Positions 56,334 to 64,000 of a stretch of 64,000 bases of DNA are shown one piece after another. This DNA is from Pseudomonas alkylphenolica (GTDB taxonomy: Bacteria > Pseudomonadota > Gammaproteobacteria > Pseudomonadales > Pseudomonadaceae): contig NZ_CP009048.1 in assembly GCF_000746525.1 (NCBI RefSeq), positions 1,667,501 through 1,731,500 on the forward strand. The letters are read 5' to 3'. The notes below the pieces were generated by a model that was given only the letters and a program-made list of their open reading frames with translations, had not been told where the DNA came from and did no database searches. Position 1 is the stretch's first letter. Each line of letters starts with the position of its first letter. The position numbers were made by a program, and so were the translations under genes.

Positions 56334-57044
56334 TCAATCGATGCTTGGCAATTCCAGTTTCAGGCGTTTGGCCGAGGCGCGCAGGTGGGCTTCGGCGCAG
56401 GCTGCCGCCACATGACGGTCGCCATCGGCGATGGCCTGGTACAGCGCCTGGTGCTCGCGGTTGGCATCCGCCGAACCACCCACCGAGTGGGCGGCCGAGT
56501 TTTCCCAGGCGGTTTTGCGGGCGGCGGCCAGCTGGCCACGGAGAAAGTCGTGGAAGGCCACGAAGTAATCGTTTTTGCTGGCGTCGGCGATGGCGCGATG
56601 AAACTCGACGTCAGCGGCTGCCGCTGCGGCAAAGTCGCTGCGCTTGTCGAGCATCTCCTGCAGGGCCTTGTTCATCCGCGCAAGGTCGGCAGCATCGCGG
56701 CGCTGGGCGGCAACCGAGGCCGCCTGGGTTTCGATCCACAGGCGCACTTCGAACATCTGCACCAGATCCGGGCGTCGACCCTGTCCAGACGGGAAGCGAA
56801 ACACTGTACCGGTCGGGGTTTGCGAAATGTACGAACCCAGGCCGCGACGGGCGATCAATACACCATCGGCCTTGAGCTGGGCCACCGCCTCGCGCACTAC
56901 CGAGCGGCTGACGTTCAGCTGTTCGGCCAGTTGCTGTTCGGTGGGCAGGCGCGATTCGGCCGCCAGGCGCCCGGAATCGATCTCTGCACGGATGGCACCG
57001 ACGACGCGTTCAACCAGCGTATCGGGGCGCTGAAGCTCAAGCAT
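56334..57044 (-). CDS. lhgR: FadR-subfamily GntR regulator, LhgR-like
   Basis: 236 residues from the ATG at 57044. The frame is open to a TTG at 57077, but that TTG falls inside the operator palindrome. The winged helix-turn-helix reads LPTEQQLAEQLNVSRSVVREAVAQL with wing GVLIARRGLGSYIS. The C-terminal FCD domain has the metal/ligand residues (DVEFHRAIADAS, HEH-like HQALYQAI). A regulator of lhgO called LhgR, responding to L-2-hydroxyglutarate, is known from P. putida. Gene order and family match, so I use the symbol with moderate confidence. Likely autoregulated. Confidence 0.8.
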   Translation of the reverse strand: MLELQRPDTLVERVVGAIRAEIDSGRLAAESRLPTEQQLAEQLNVSRSVVREAVAQLKADGVLIARRGLGSYISQTPTGTVFRFPSGQGRRPDLVQMFEVRLWIETQAASVAAQRRDAADLARMNKALQEMLDKRSDFAAAAAADVEFHRAIADASKNDYFVAFHDFLRGQLAAARKTAWENSAAHSVGGSADANREHQALYQAIADGDRHVAAACAEAHLRASAKRLKLELPSID

Positions 57045-57061
57045 GGGGTATTGCTCATTAG

Positions 57062-57108
57062 TCAGGTTGTCAGACAATGCCTTCGAGTGGGTTTCTTGTC
57101 AAGAAACC
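57062..57108 (-). promoter_or_regulatory. Predicted lhgR promoter and operator, with 19-bp palindrome
   Basis: On the minus strand a perfect -35 TTGACA (57102-57097), 17-bp spacer, and CATTGT at -10 (57079-57074). The palindrome TTGTCAGACAA (57067-57077) overlaps the -10. The 14-mer TCAGGTTGTCAGAC (57062-57075) is identical to that at lhgO. A separate 19-bp perfect palindrome GGTTTCTTGTCAAGAAACC (57090-57108) covers the -35. Confidence 0.6.
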
Positions 57109-57118
57109 GCAGTCGCGA

Positions 57119-57472
57119 TTACAGCTCGCTGATGTAGGTGCCGGTGCCCTTGAGGATGTTCTGCAAGGTCTCTTCAACCTCGGCCAGATCAGTGCCGTCG
57201 CTGCTCAGGGTGATTTCCAGGTGATCATCGCCACCGAGGGCGTCGGCATCCAGAGGTGCAACCTCAATCAGCAATCGGGTTTTGCCCAGGGTGACCTTCA
57301 AGCCTTCGACCGGGGCGTAATGGTCGTCGAGGGTGATGTCCACAAGGTCTTCGTCCGGATAGCGGGTCATGAGGAACAGCTGGCCCTTGTCGCTGTGGCA
57401 GCACAAGGTGGCCATGTTGTCTTCTTCATCATCGCAAGGGGTGGCGAAGAGCAGGGCGGTGGTCAGTTGCAT
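57119..57472 (-). CDS. Small conserved protein, function unknown
   Basis: 117 residues, soluble. Segments CCHSDKGQLFLMTRYPDED and KVTLGKTRLLIEVAPLDADA suggest a small beta-rich fold. An internal ATG at 57415 with GAAGAAG before it (MATLCCHSDK...) would give 98 residues. No signal peptide, no recognised family. It lies upstream of lhgR on the same strand with no good terminator between, and divergent from gdhB. Confidence 0.68.
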   Translation of the reverse strand: MQLTTALLFATPCDDEEDNMATLCCHSDKGQLFLMTRYPDEDLVDITLDDHYAPVEGLKVTLGKTRLLIEVAPLDADALGGDDHLEITLSSDGTDLAEVEETLQNILKGTGTYISEL

Positions 57473-57558
57473 GAGTGGCTCGATAAATAAGTTGAAACAC
57501 GATTCTGCCAGTCTTCGGCTCCCGGATAAACGTGGACCTGCACCTCAATGACCGAATA

Positions 57559-57574
57559 TGTCGCAGCACCGCAA
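57559..57574 (+). promoter_or_regulatory. Candidate ArgR half-site upstream of gdhB
   Basis: TGTCGC, eight bases, AA. This is the published form of the P. aeruginosa ArgR half-site, and gdhB of that species is arginine-inducible. Only one clear half-site is visible; a second, weaker TGTCGA lies about 50 bp downstream. Confidence 0.4.
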
Positions 57575-57685
57575 GCAGGGGCGGGCGGGCACTCGTTAAG
57601 CTGCGCTGTCGATGGTCACCCGTAAAGACACAGCTCTGCCTGGAGCAGTCGTTTTTGCAGATGCCCATCCGTGGAACAGCTGCAT

Positions 57686-57701
57686 GTGACTTGTGAGTCA
57701 C
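57686..57701. promoter_or_regulatory. 16-bp dyad upstream of gdhB
   Basis: GTGACT TGTG AGTCAC: two six-base arms in perfect inverted orientation, about 120 bp before the start codon. It looks like a dimeric regulator site. The protein is unknown. Confidence 0.4.
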
Positions 57702-57821
57702 GATTTACACCTGTTCTGATGGTTTTTCCGTCCTCCTGCTACGGGTTGGCTATCGTTGATCCGTAGATGGCGGACGCGCGCGACGCTTCACTCCATAACA
57801 AAGCCCAGCGGAGTACCACAG

Positions 57822-60800
57822 ATGGCGTTTTTCACCGCAGCCAGCAAAGCCGACTTCCAGCACCAACTGCAAGCGGCCCTGGCGCAGCACATCAGCGAAC
57901 AGGCACTGCCACAAGTGGCGATGTTCGCCGAACAGTTCTTCGGCATCATTTCTCTAGACGAACTCACCCAGCGCCGCCTGTCGGACCTGGCCGGTTGCAC
58001 CCTGTCGGCCTGGCGCATCATCGAACGTTTCGACCCAGCGCACCCTCAGGTTCACGTCTACAACCCCGATTACGAGCGTCATGGCTGGCAGTCGACCCAC
58101 ACCGCGGTCGAAGTCCTGCACCATGATCTGCCTTTCCTGGTCGACTCGGTACGCACCGAGCTCAACCGCCGCGGCTACAGCATCCATACCCTGCAGACCA
58201 CCGTACTGAGCGTGCGTCGCGGGGCCAAGGGCGAGCTGCTGGAAGTCCTGCCCAAGGGCACTCAGGGCGAGGGCGTTTCGCAAGAGTCACTGATGTACCT
58301 GGAGATCGACCGCTGCGCCAACGCCGCCGAGCTCAACGTGCTGAGCCGCGAGCTGGAGCAAGTGCTGGCCGAAGTACGCGTTGCAGTGGCCGATTTCGAG
58401 CCGATGAAAGCCAAACTGCGGGAACTGCTGGCGCTGGTCGAGCAAACCGCCTATGCCCCGGCCCAGGCCGAGAAGGCCGAGGTCAAGGACTTCCTGGAAT
58501 GGCTGGTGGGCAACCACTTCACTTTCCTTGGTTATGAAGAATTCGTGGTCCGCGCCGATGCCCAGGGTGGTCAACTGGCGTATGACGAGCAGTCGTTCCT
58601 CGGCCTGACCCGCCTGTTGCGCGCGGGTCTCACCGCCGAAGACCTGCGTATCGAAGACTACGCGGTCAACTACCTCAACGAGCCGCTGCTGCTGTCCTTC
58701 GCCAAGGCCGCTTACCCGAGCCGTGTGCACCGTCCGGCCTACCCGGATTACGTCTCGATCCGCCAGCTGGATGCCGACGGCAAGGTCATCAAGGAATGCC
58801 GCTTCATGGGCCTGTACACCTCTTCGGTGTATGGCGAGAGCGTGCGCAACATCCCCTATATCCGTGGCAAGGTCGCCGAAGTCGAGCGCCGCTCGCACTT
58901 CGACCCCAAAGCCCACCTGGGTAAAGAGCTGGCCCAGGTACTGGAAGTACTGCCGCGAGATGATCTGTTCCAGACGCCGGTGGATGAGATGTTCAGCACC
59001 GTGATGTCGATCGTGCAGATCCAGGAGCGCAACAAGATCCGCGTATTCCTGCGCAAGGATCCGTACGGCCGCTTCTGCTACTGCCTGGCCTATGTGCCGC
59101 GCGATATCTACTCCACCGAAGTGCGGCAGAAGATTCAGCAGGTGCTGATGGAGCGCCTGAAGGCCAGCGATTGCGAGTTCTGGACCTTCTTCTCCGAGTC
59201 GGTGCTGGCGCGTGTGCAGCTGATCCTGCGCGTCGATCCGAAAAACCGCATCGACATCGACCCGCAACAGCTGGAAAACGAAGTCATCCAGGCCTGCCGT
59301 TCGTGGCAGGACGACTACGCCAGCCTGACCGTCGAAAGCTTCGGCGAAGCCCAGGGCACCAACGTCCTGGCCGACTTCCCGAAAGGCTTCCCGGCCGGCT
59401 ACCGCGAGCGCTTCGCCGCCCATTCGGCGGTGGTCGACATGCAGCACCTGCTGACCCTGTCCGAGCGCAAGCCGCTGGTGATGAGTTTCTACCAGCCGCT
59501 GACCCAGCTCGGTGAGCGCCAGCTGCACTGCAAGCTGTACCACGCCGATACCCCGCTGGCACTGTCGGACGTGCTGCCGATTCTGGAAAACCTCGGCCTG
59601 CGTGTGCTCGGCGAGTTCCCGTATCACCTGCGTCACGCCAGTGGCCGCGAGTTCTGGATTCACGACTTCGCCTTCACCTACAGCGAAGGCCTGGACCTGG
59701 ATATCCAGCAACTTAACGACACCCTGCAAGACGCCTTTGTCCACATCGTCAGGGGCGATGCGGAAAACGACGCCTTCAACCGCCTGGTACTGACCGCCGG
59801 CCTGCCGTGGCGCGACGTTGCGCTGCTGCGTGCCTATGCCCGCTACCTCAAGCAGATCCGCCTGGGCTTCGACCTGGGGTACATCGCCAGCACCCTGAAC
59901 AACCACACCGACATCGCCCGCGAGTTGACCCGGTTGTTCAAGACCCGCTTCTACCTGGCGCGCAAGCTCACCAGCGAAGACCTGGACGACAAGCAGCAAC
60001 GTCTGGAGCAGGCCATTCTGACGGCTCTGGACGACGTCCAGGTGCTCAACGAAGACCGCATCCTGCGTCGCTACCTGGACCTGATCAAGGCTACCCTGCG
60101 CACCAACTTCTACCAGACCGACGCCCACGGCCAGGTCAAGTCGTACTTCAGCTTCAAGTTCAATCCCAAGCTGATCCCCGAGCTGCCCAAGCCGGTGCCG
60201 AAGTTCGAGATTTTCGTTTACTCGCCGCGCGTCGAAGGCGTGCACCTGCGCTTCGGTAACGTCGCCCGTGGTGGTCTGCGCTGGTCGGACCGTGAGGAAG
60301 ACTTCCGTACCGAAGTGCTGGGCCTGGTAAAAGCCCAGCAGGTGAAGAACTCGGTGATCGTGCCGGTCGGGGCCAAGGGCGGCTTCCTGCCGCGCCGCCT
60401 GCCGCTGGGCGGTAGCCGTGACGATATCCAGGCTGAAGGCATCGCCTGCTACCGGATCTTCATTTCCGGGCTGCTGGACATCACCGACAACCTCAAGGAC
60501 GGCGCCCTGGTGCCGCCGGCCAATGTCGTGCGTCACGACGATGACGACCCGTACCTGGTGGTGGCGGCCGACAAGGGCACCGCAACCTTCTCCGACATCG
60601 CCAACGGCATTGCCATCGATTACGGCTTCTGGCTCGGCGATGCCTTCGCTTCCGGTGGTTCGGCCGGTTACGACCACAAGAAAATGGGTATCACTGCCCG
60701 TGGCGCCTGGGTTGGCGTGCAGCGTCACTTCCGTGAACGCGGCATCAACGTCCAGGAAGACCCGATCACCGTGGTCGGTGTCGGTGACATGGCCGGTGAC

Positions 60801-62687
60801 GTGTTCGGCAACGGCCTGCTGATGTCCGAGAAGCTGCAGCTGGTGGCTGCGTTCAACCACCTGCACATCTTCATCGACCCGAATCCGGAGCCAGCCAGCA
60901 GCTTTGCCGAGCGCAAGCGTCTGTTCGACCTGCCGCGTTCGGCCTGGAGCGACTACGACACCAGCATCATGTCCGAAGGTGGCGGGATCTTCCCGCGCAG
61001 CGCGAAAAGCATTGCGATCACCCCGCAGATGAAAGAGCGCTTTGCTATCGAAGCCGACAAGCTGACCCCGACCGAGCTGCTCAATGCCTTGCTCAAGGCA
61101 CCGGTTGATCTGCTGTGGAACGGCGGTATCGGTACCTACGTCAAGTCCAGCGAAGAAAGCCACGCCGATGTTGGCGACAAGGCTAACGATGCCCTGCGTG
61201 TCGACGGCAACGAGCTGCGCTGCAAAGTGGTGGGCGAGGGCGGTAACCTCGGCATGACCCAGCTGGGGCGGGTCGAGTTCGGCCTCAATGGTGGTGCCAC
61301 CAACACCGACTTTATCGACAACGCTGGTGGCGTGGACTGCTCCGACCACGAGGTCAACATCAAGATCCTGCTCAACGAAGTGGTGCAGGCTGGCGACATG
61401 ACCGAGAAGCAGCGTAACCAGCTGCTGGGCAGCATGACCGATGAAGTGGCCGGTCTGGTGCTGGGCAACAACTACAAGCAGACCCAGGCGCTGTCCCTGG
61501 CCGCTCGTCGGGCCAAGGAGCGCATCGCCGAATACAAGCGGCTGATGGCCGACCTGGAAAGCCGTGGCAAGCTGGACCGGGCTATCGAGTTCCTGCCCAC
61601 CGAAGAACAGCTGGCCGAGCGCCTGGCTGCTGGACAGGGCCTGACCCGCGCCGAACTGTCGGTGCTGATCTCCTACAGCAAGATCGACCTCAAGGAACAG
61701 CTGCTCAAGTCGCTGGTGCCGGATGACGACTACCTGACGCGCGACATGGAAACCGCGTTCCCACCGTCACTGGTGAGCAAGTTCGCCGAGGCCATGCGTC
61801 GCCATCGCCTGAAGCGCGAAATCGTCAGCACCCAGATCGCCAACGATCTGGTCAACAACATGGGCATCACCTTCGTTCAGCGTCTGAAGGAGTCCACCGG
61901 CATGAGCCCGGCGAACGTTGCCGGTGCTTACGTGATCGTGCGGGATATCTTCCACCTGCCGCACTGGTTTCGTCAGATCGAGGCGCTGGACTACCAGGTG
62001 CCTGCGGAAATCCAGCTGACCCTGATGGACGAGCTGATGCGTCTGGGCCGTCGGGCAACCCGCTGGTTCCTGCGTAGCCGTCGCAACGAGCAGGACGCCG
62101 GGCGCGATGTCGCGCATTTCGGGCCGAAGATCGCCGCGTTGGGTCTGAAGCTTGATGAGCTGCTGGAAGGGCCGACCCGTGAGCGCTGGATGACTCGTTA
62201 CCAGGGCTTCGTCGAAGCCGGTGTGCCGGAGCTGCTGGCGCGTATGGTTGCCGGTACCACGCACCTGTACACCCTGTTGCCGATTATCGAAGCGTCCGAC
62301 GTCACCGGCCAGGATCCGGCTGAAGTGGCCAAGGCCTTCTTCGCGGTGGGCAGCGCGCTGGATCTGACCTGGTACCTGCAGGAAATCAGCAACCTGTCGG
62401 TGGAAAACAACTGGCAGGCCCTGGCCCGCGAGTCGTTCCGCGATGATATCGACCTGCAGCAGCGCGCGATCACCATCTCGGTCCTGCAGATGGCCGATGC
62501 GCCGCAAGACATGGATGCCCGCGTGACGCTGTGGCTGGATCAGCACCGCGTGATGGTCAACCGCTGGCGCGCCATGCTGGACGAGCTGCGTGCCGCAACC
62601 GGTACCGATTACGCCATGTACGCGGTAGCCAACCGCGAGCTGGTGGATCTGGCCATGAGCGGGCAGGCGGCGGTGGTGCCGTCCTGA
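57822..62687 (+). CDS. gdhB: NAD-specific glutamate dehydrogenase GdhB (large type)
   Basis: 1621 residues, the length of the ~180-kDa bacterial NAD-GDHs. It converts glutamate to 2-oxoglutarate and ammonia, feeding amino acid catabolism. The N-terminal ~700 residues are regulatory (ACT-like). The catalytic core holds the substrate lysine region VARGGLRWSDREEDFRTE and VIVPVGAKGGF. The NAD fold contains TVVGVGDMAGDVFGNG (as ITVVGVGDMAGDVFGN). I chose the ATG at 57822 with GCGGAG upstream rather than the in-frame upstream ATT-ATG at 57756. A 349-bp leader with an ArgR-like half-site precedes it. Confidence 0.96.
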   Translation: MAFFTAASKADFQHQLQAALAQHISEQALPQVAMFAEQFFGIISLDELTQRRLSDLAGCTLSAWRIIERFDPAHPQVHVYNPDYERHGWQSTHTAVEVLHHDLPFLVDSVRTELNRRGYSIHTLQTTVLSVRRGAKGELLEVLPKGTQGEGVSQESLMYLEIDRCANAAELNVLSRELEQVLAEVRVAVADFEPMKAKLRELLALVEQTAYAPAQAEKAEVKDFLEWLVGNHFTFLGYEEFVVRADAQGGQLAYDEQSFLGLTRLLRAGLTAEDLRIEDYAVNYLNEPLLLSFAKAAYPSRVHRPAYPDYVSIRQLDADGKVIKECRFMGLYTSSVYGESVRNIPYIRGKVAEVERRSHFDPKAHLGKELAQVLEVLPRDDLFQTPVDEMFSTVMSIVQIQERNKIRVFLRKDPYGRFCYCLAYVPRDIYSTEVRQKIQQVLMERLKASDCEFWTFFSESVLARVQLILRVDPKNRIDIDPQQLENEVIQACRSWQDDYASLTVESFGEAQGTNVLADFPKGFPAGYRERFAAHSAVVDMQHLLTLSERKPLVMSFYQPLTQLGERQLHCKLYHADTPLALSDVLPILENLGLRVLGEFPYHLRHASGREFWIHDFAFTYSEGLDLDIQQLNDTLQDAFVHIVRGDAENDAFNRLVLTAGLPWRDVALLRAYARYLKQIRLGFDLGYIASTLNNHTDIARELTRLFKTRFYLARKLTSEDLDDKQQRLEQAILTALDDVQVLNEDRILRRYLDLIKATLRTNFYQTDAHGQVKSYFSFKFNPKLIPELPKPVPKFEIFVYSPRVEGVHLRFGNVARGGLRWSDREEDFRTEVLGLVKAQQVKNSVIVPVGAKGGFLPRRLPLGGSRDDIQAEGIACYRIFISGLLDITDNLKDGALVPPANVVRHDDDDPYLVVAADKGTATFSDIANGIAIDYGFWLGDAFASGGSAGYDHKKMGITARGAWVGVQRHFRERGINVQEDPITVVGVGDMAGDVFGNGLLMSEKLQLVAAFNHLHIFIDPNPEPASSFAERKRLFDLPRSAWSDYDTSIMSEGGGIFPRSAKSIAITPQMKERFAIEADKLTPTELLNALLKAPVDLLWNGGIGTYVKSSEESHADVGDKANDALRVDGNELRCKVVGEGGNLGMTQLGRVEFGLNGGATNTDFIDNAGGVDCSDHEVNIKILLNEVVQAGDMTEKQRNQLLGSMTDEVAGLVLGNNYKQTQALSLAARRAKERIAEYKRLMADLESRGKLDRAIEFLPTEEQLAERLAAGQGLTRAELSVLISYSKIDLKEQLLKSLVPDDDYLTRDMETAFPPSLVSKFAEAMRRHRLKREIVSTQIANDLVNNMGITFVQRLKESTGMSPANVAGAYVIVRDIFHLPHWFRQIEALDYQVPAEIQLTLMDELMRLGRRATRWFLRSRRNEQDAGRDVAHFGPKIAALGLKLDELLEGPTRERWMTRYQGFVEAGVPELLARMVAGTTHLYTLLPIIEASDVTGQDPAEVAKAFFAVGSALDLTWYLQEISNLSVENNWQALARESFRDDIDLQQRAITISVLQMADAPQDMDARVTLWLDQHRVMVNRWRAMLDELRAATGTDYAMYAVANRELVDLAMSGQAAVVPS

Positions 62688-62702
62688 GTCTGAGCTGAAA
62701 TG

Positions 62703-62732
62703 AAAAGCCCCGGCAATTGCCGGGGCTTTTTT
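62703..62732 (+). terminator. Rho-independent terminator of gdhB
   Basis: AAAAGCCCCGGC / GCCGGGGCTTTT stem with AATT loop and six T, 15 bp after the gdhB stop. Strong. Confidence 0.93.
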
Positions 62733-62743
62733 GTGGGAGCACA

Positions 62744-62812
62744 GTGGGAGCGGGCTTGCCCCGCGAGGCGATGTAACTGACAACCCCAATCGCGGGGCAA
62801 GCCCGCTCCCAC
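62744..62812. repeat. REP inverted pair between gdhB and ppsR
   Basis: GTGGGAGCGGGCTTGCCCCG.. and its inverted copy ending ..CCCGCTCCCAC. A truncated GTGGGAGCACA fragment lies just before (62733-62743), and a further CTCCCACCG fragment near 62842 may be another remnant. Confidence 0.9.
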
Positions 62813-62855
62813 CGTTTGGCCGCTAGCCAATCAAGGCAATTGCTCCCACCGCGTG

Positions 62856-63674
62856 TTACTTGAAGCGTCGCTCCACACCTTTCTCCACAAGAATCTTCGC
62901 CGCTATCTCTTCCACCGAGAAATGCGTGGAGTTGATGTGGGCAATGTTCTCGCGGCGGAACAGGTTCTCGACTTCGCGCACTTCGAATTCGCACTGGGCG
63001 AAGCTGGCATAGCGGCTGTTGGGCTTGCGCTCATGACGAATGGCGGTCAGCCGGTCCGGGTCGATGGTCAGGCCGAACAGCTTGTGCTGGTGGTTTTTCA
63101 AGGCCTGCGGCAGTTGCAGGCGTTCCATGTCGTCTTCAGTCAGCGGGTAGTTGGCCGCGCGGATGCCGAATTGCATGGCCATGTACAGACAGGTCGGGGT
63201 TTTGCCGCAGCGCGAGACGCCCACCAGGATCAGGTCAGCCTTGTCGTAGTAGTGAGTACGGGCGCCGTCATCATTGTCCAGGGCAAAGTTGACTGCCTCG
63301 ATGCGCTCCATGTAGTTGGAGTTGCCGCCGATGGAGTGGGATTTACCCACTGAATAGGACGAATGCGCTGTCAGTTCCTGCTCCAGCGGGGCCAGGAAGG
63401 TCGAGAAAATGTCGATCATGAAGCCATTGGAGGTGGCCAGGACTTCGCGGATATCCTGATTGACGATGGTGTCAAAGATGATCGGACGGACACCGTCCTT
63501 TTCTGCGGCGCTATTGATTTGCTGTACCATGGCCCGCGCTTTTTCCACACTGTCGATGTACGGACGGGTGAATTTATTGAACGGTATGGTATCGAATTGC
63601 GCCAGAAGACTCTGTCCCAGCGTCTCGGCAGTGATACCGGTGCCGTCGGAAATAAAGAAAGCAGATCGTTTCAT
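62856..63674 (-). CDS. ppsR: Phosphoenolpyruvate synthase regulatory protein PpsR
   Basis: 272 residues from the ATG at 63674 (family N-terminus [20 protein letters not shown]). It is a bifunctional kinase/pyrophosphorylase that inactivates and reactivates PEP synthase by phosphorylation on threonine. The P-loop GVSRCGKT lies about two thirds in, followed by [19 protein letters not shown]. It is divergent from its target ppsA, a common arrangement. Its promoter lies in the 176-bp shared gap. Confidence 0.94.
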   Translation of the reverse strand: MKRSAFFISDGTGITAETLGQSLLAQFDTIPFNKFTRPYIDSVEKARAMVQQINSAAEKDGVRPIIFDTIVNQDIREVLATSNGFMIDIFSTFLAPLEQELTAHSSYSVGKSHSIGGNSNYMERIEAVNFALDNDDGARTHYYDKADLILVGVSRCGKTPTCLYMAMQFGIRAANYPLTEDDMERLQLPQALKNHQHKLFGLTIDPDRLTAIRHERKPNSRYASFAQCEFEVREVENLFRRENIAHINSTHFSVEEIAAKILVEKGVERRFK

Positions 63675-63688
63675 TTGCGCCTTGGGCC

Positions 63689-63717
63689 TTAAGCTGGTGA
63701 GAATTCTTGGATATGAT
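63689..63717 (+). promoter_or_regulatory. Candidate sigma70 promoter of ppsA
   Basis: TTAAGC, a 17-bp spacer, and TATGAT. The expected start site (about 63724) falls within the dyads described next. Confidence 0.45.
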
Positions 63718-63720
63718 AGG

Positions 63721-63746
63721 TTCGGTTTACCGAACATCGTGTTCGG
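63721..63746. promoter_or_regulatory. Two overlapping dyads between ppsR and ppsA
   Basis: TTCGGT TT ACCGAA (63721-63734) and CCGAACA TCG TGTTCGG (63730-63746) share the ACCGAAC centre. They overlap the predicted ppsA start site. This looks like a repressor/operator region or two competing sites. The regulator is not known. Confidence 0.5.
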
Positions 63747-63850
63747 CATTCTCACTTATTTTCCGGGTCCAGGCCACAAGCGCCCGGCCAAGCCAGAGCT
63801 GGCAGGCGGGCGACCTGAGCTTTTCCAACACAGTTAGTGGAGAGATCACC

Positions 63851-64000
63851 TTGGTAGAGTACGTAGTTTCCCTCGATAAGCTCGGCGTCCATGATGTAGA
63901 GCATGTGGGGGGCAAGAACGCATCCCTCGGCGAGATGATCAGTAACCTCGCGGGCGCCGGTGTATCGGTCCCCGGCGGCTTTGCCACTACGGCTCAGGCG
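63851..64000 (+). CDS. ppsA: Phosphoenolpyruvate synthase PpsA, 5' part
   Basis: The first 50 codons from a TTG start at 63851 with GGAG 9-12 bp upstream. They read [20 protein letters not shown], then [20 protein letters not shown], then GGFATTAQA, the PEP-synthase N-terminal ATP-grasp-like domain. The enzyme makes PEP from pyruvate with ATP. The gene continues past the window. Divergent ppsR is its regulator. Confidence 0.93.
   Translation, partial: MVEYVVSLDKLGVHDVEHVGGKNASLGEMISNLAGAGVSVPGGFATTAQA

Larger units (their letters stand above)
57473..57821 (+). promoter_or_regulatory. Long leader/control region of gdhB
   Basis: 349 bp without a supported gene. It contains an exact TGTCGC-N8-AA match to the Pseudomonas ArgR half-site (57559-57574) and a 16-bp dyad GTGACTTGTGAGTCAC (57686-57701). 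The promoter boxes are not clear by eye. A short divergent leader for the small gene on the left also falls here. Confidence 0.5.

Noticed and set aside
57429-57701. 90-codon minus-strand frame in the gdhB leader
   Set aside because: No ribosome site or family pattern; it overlaps the conserved small gene in another frame and regulatory dyads.
58287-61349. Minus-strand open frame of about 1000 codons inside gdhB
   Set aside because: Antisense shadow of a strongly conserved enzyme.

Overview
The window looks like core chromosome of a fluorescent Pseudomonas, most likely of the P. putida group. Three things support this: the gene order usg-fimV-truA-trpF-accD-folC-dedD-cvpA-purF-metZ, the large NAD-glutamate dehydrogenase next to ppsR/ppsA, and many short REP palindromes built on a GTGGGAGCGGGCTTG core. 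I see no phage, insertion sequence, CRISPR array or rRNA. Both ends cut through genes: a 3' part of the usg-like asd paralogue at the left and a 5' part of ppsA at the right.

Positions 1-12.6 kb (+ strand) hold the asd paralogue, fimV (type IV pilus and polarity hub), truA, trpF, then a tight accD-folC-dedD set, cvpA-purF, metZ and an SDR gene. A tRNA operon (Val, Asp, Asp) with a good sigma70 promoter and a strong terminator follows at 12.6-13.0 kb. From 13 to 22.7 kb lie single genes and pairs: a DUF2242 lipoprotein, a 28-residue peptide, an AraC regulator with a degenerate nitrilase-like protein, fadH, a D-cysteine desulfhydrase-like enzyme, cytochrome b561, a lone arsB and a DUF1853 gene. 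From 22.9 to 29.4 kb (+) nadK, a metallophosphoesterase, a rhomboid protease, two conserved unknowns and pepN run in one direction. At 29.6-33.1 kb a YCF48-like beta-propeller protein is translationally coupled to an RND/MMPL transporter. A DUF5629 protein and a periplasmic lactonase follow.

Positions 35-47.4 kb (- strand) form a long, mostly overlapping gene train: moxR, DUF58, DUF4381, two VWA proteins (BatA and BatB types), BatD, then sbcD, sbcC and a glutathione transferase. Positions 47.6-53.3 kb (- strand) hold the most interesting set. Six tightly packed genes encode a CDP-alcohol phosphatidyltransferase, an alpha/beta hydrolase-methyltransferase fusion, a PAP2/dual-specificity-phosphatase fusion, an unknown membrane protein, a PlsC-type acyltransferase and a CdsA-like cytidylyltransferase. 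The set resembles E. coli ynbABCD with two added genes and reads as a nearly complete accessory phospholipid pathway of unknown product. The phosphatidyltransferase and the PAP2 domain both depart from the usual active-site motifs.

Positions 53.6-57.0 kb hold an MFS transporter, L-2-hydroxyglutarate oxidase (lhgO) and a FadR-type regulator (lhgR). The same 14-base motif lies in the predicted promoters of both lhgO and lhgR, and a terminator separates the two units. Last come a small unknown gene, gdhB with a long regulatory leader, ppsR, and the start of ppsA. The ppsR-ppsA gap contains two overlapping dyads. Eight REP clusters sit at gene ends; one abuts, and may have truncated, a short secreted-protein reading frame at 35.0 kb.
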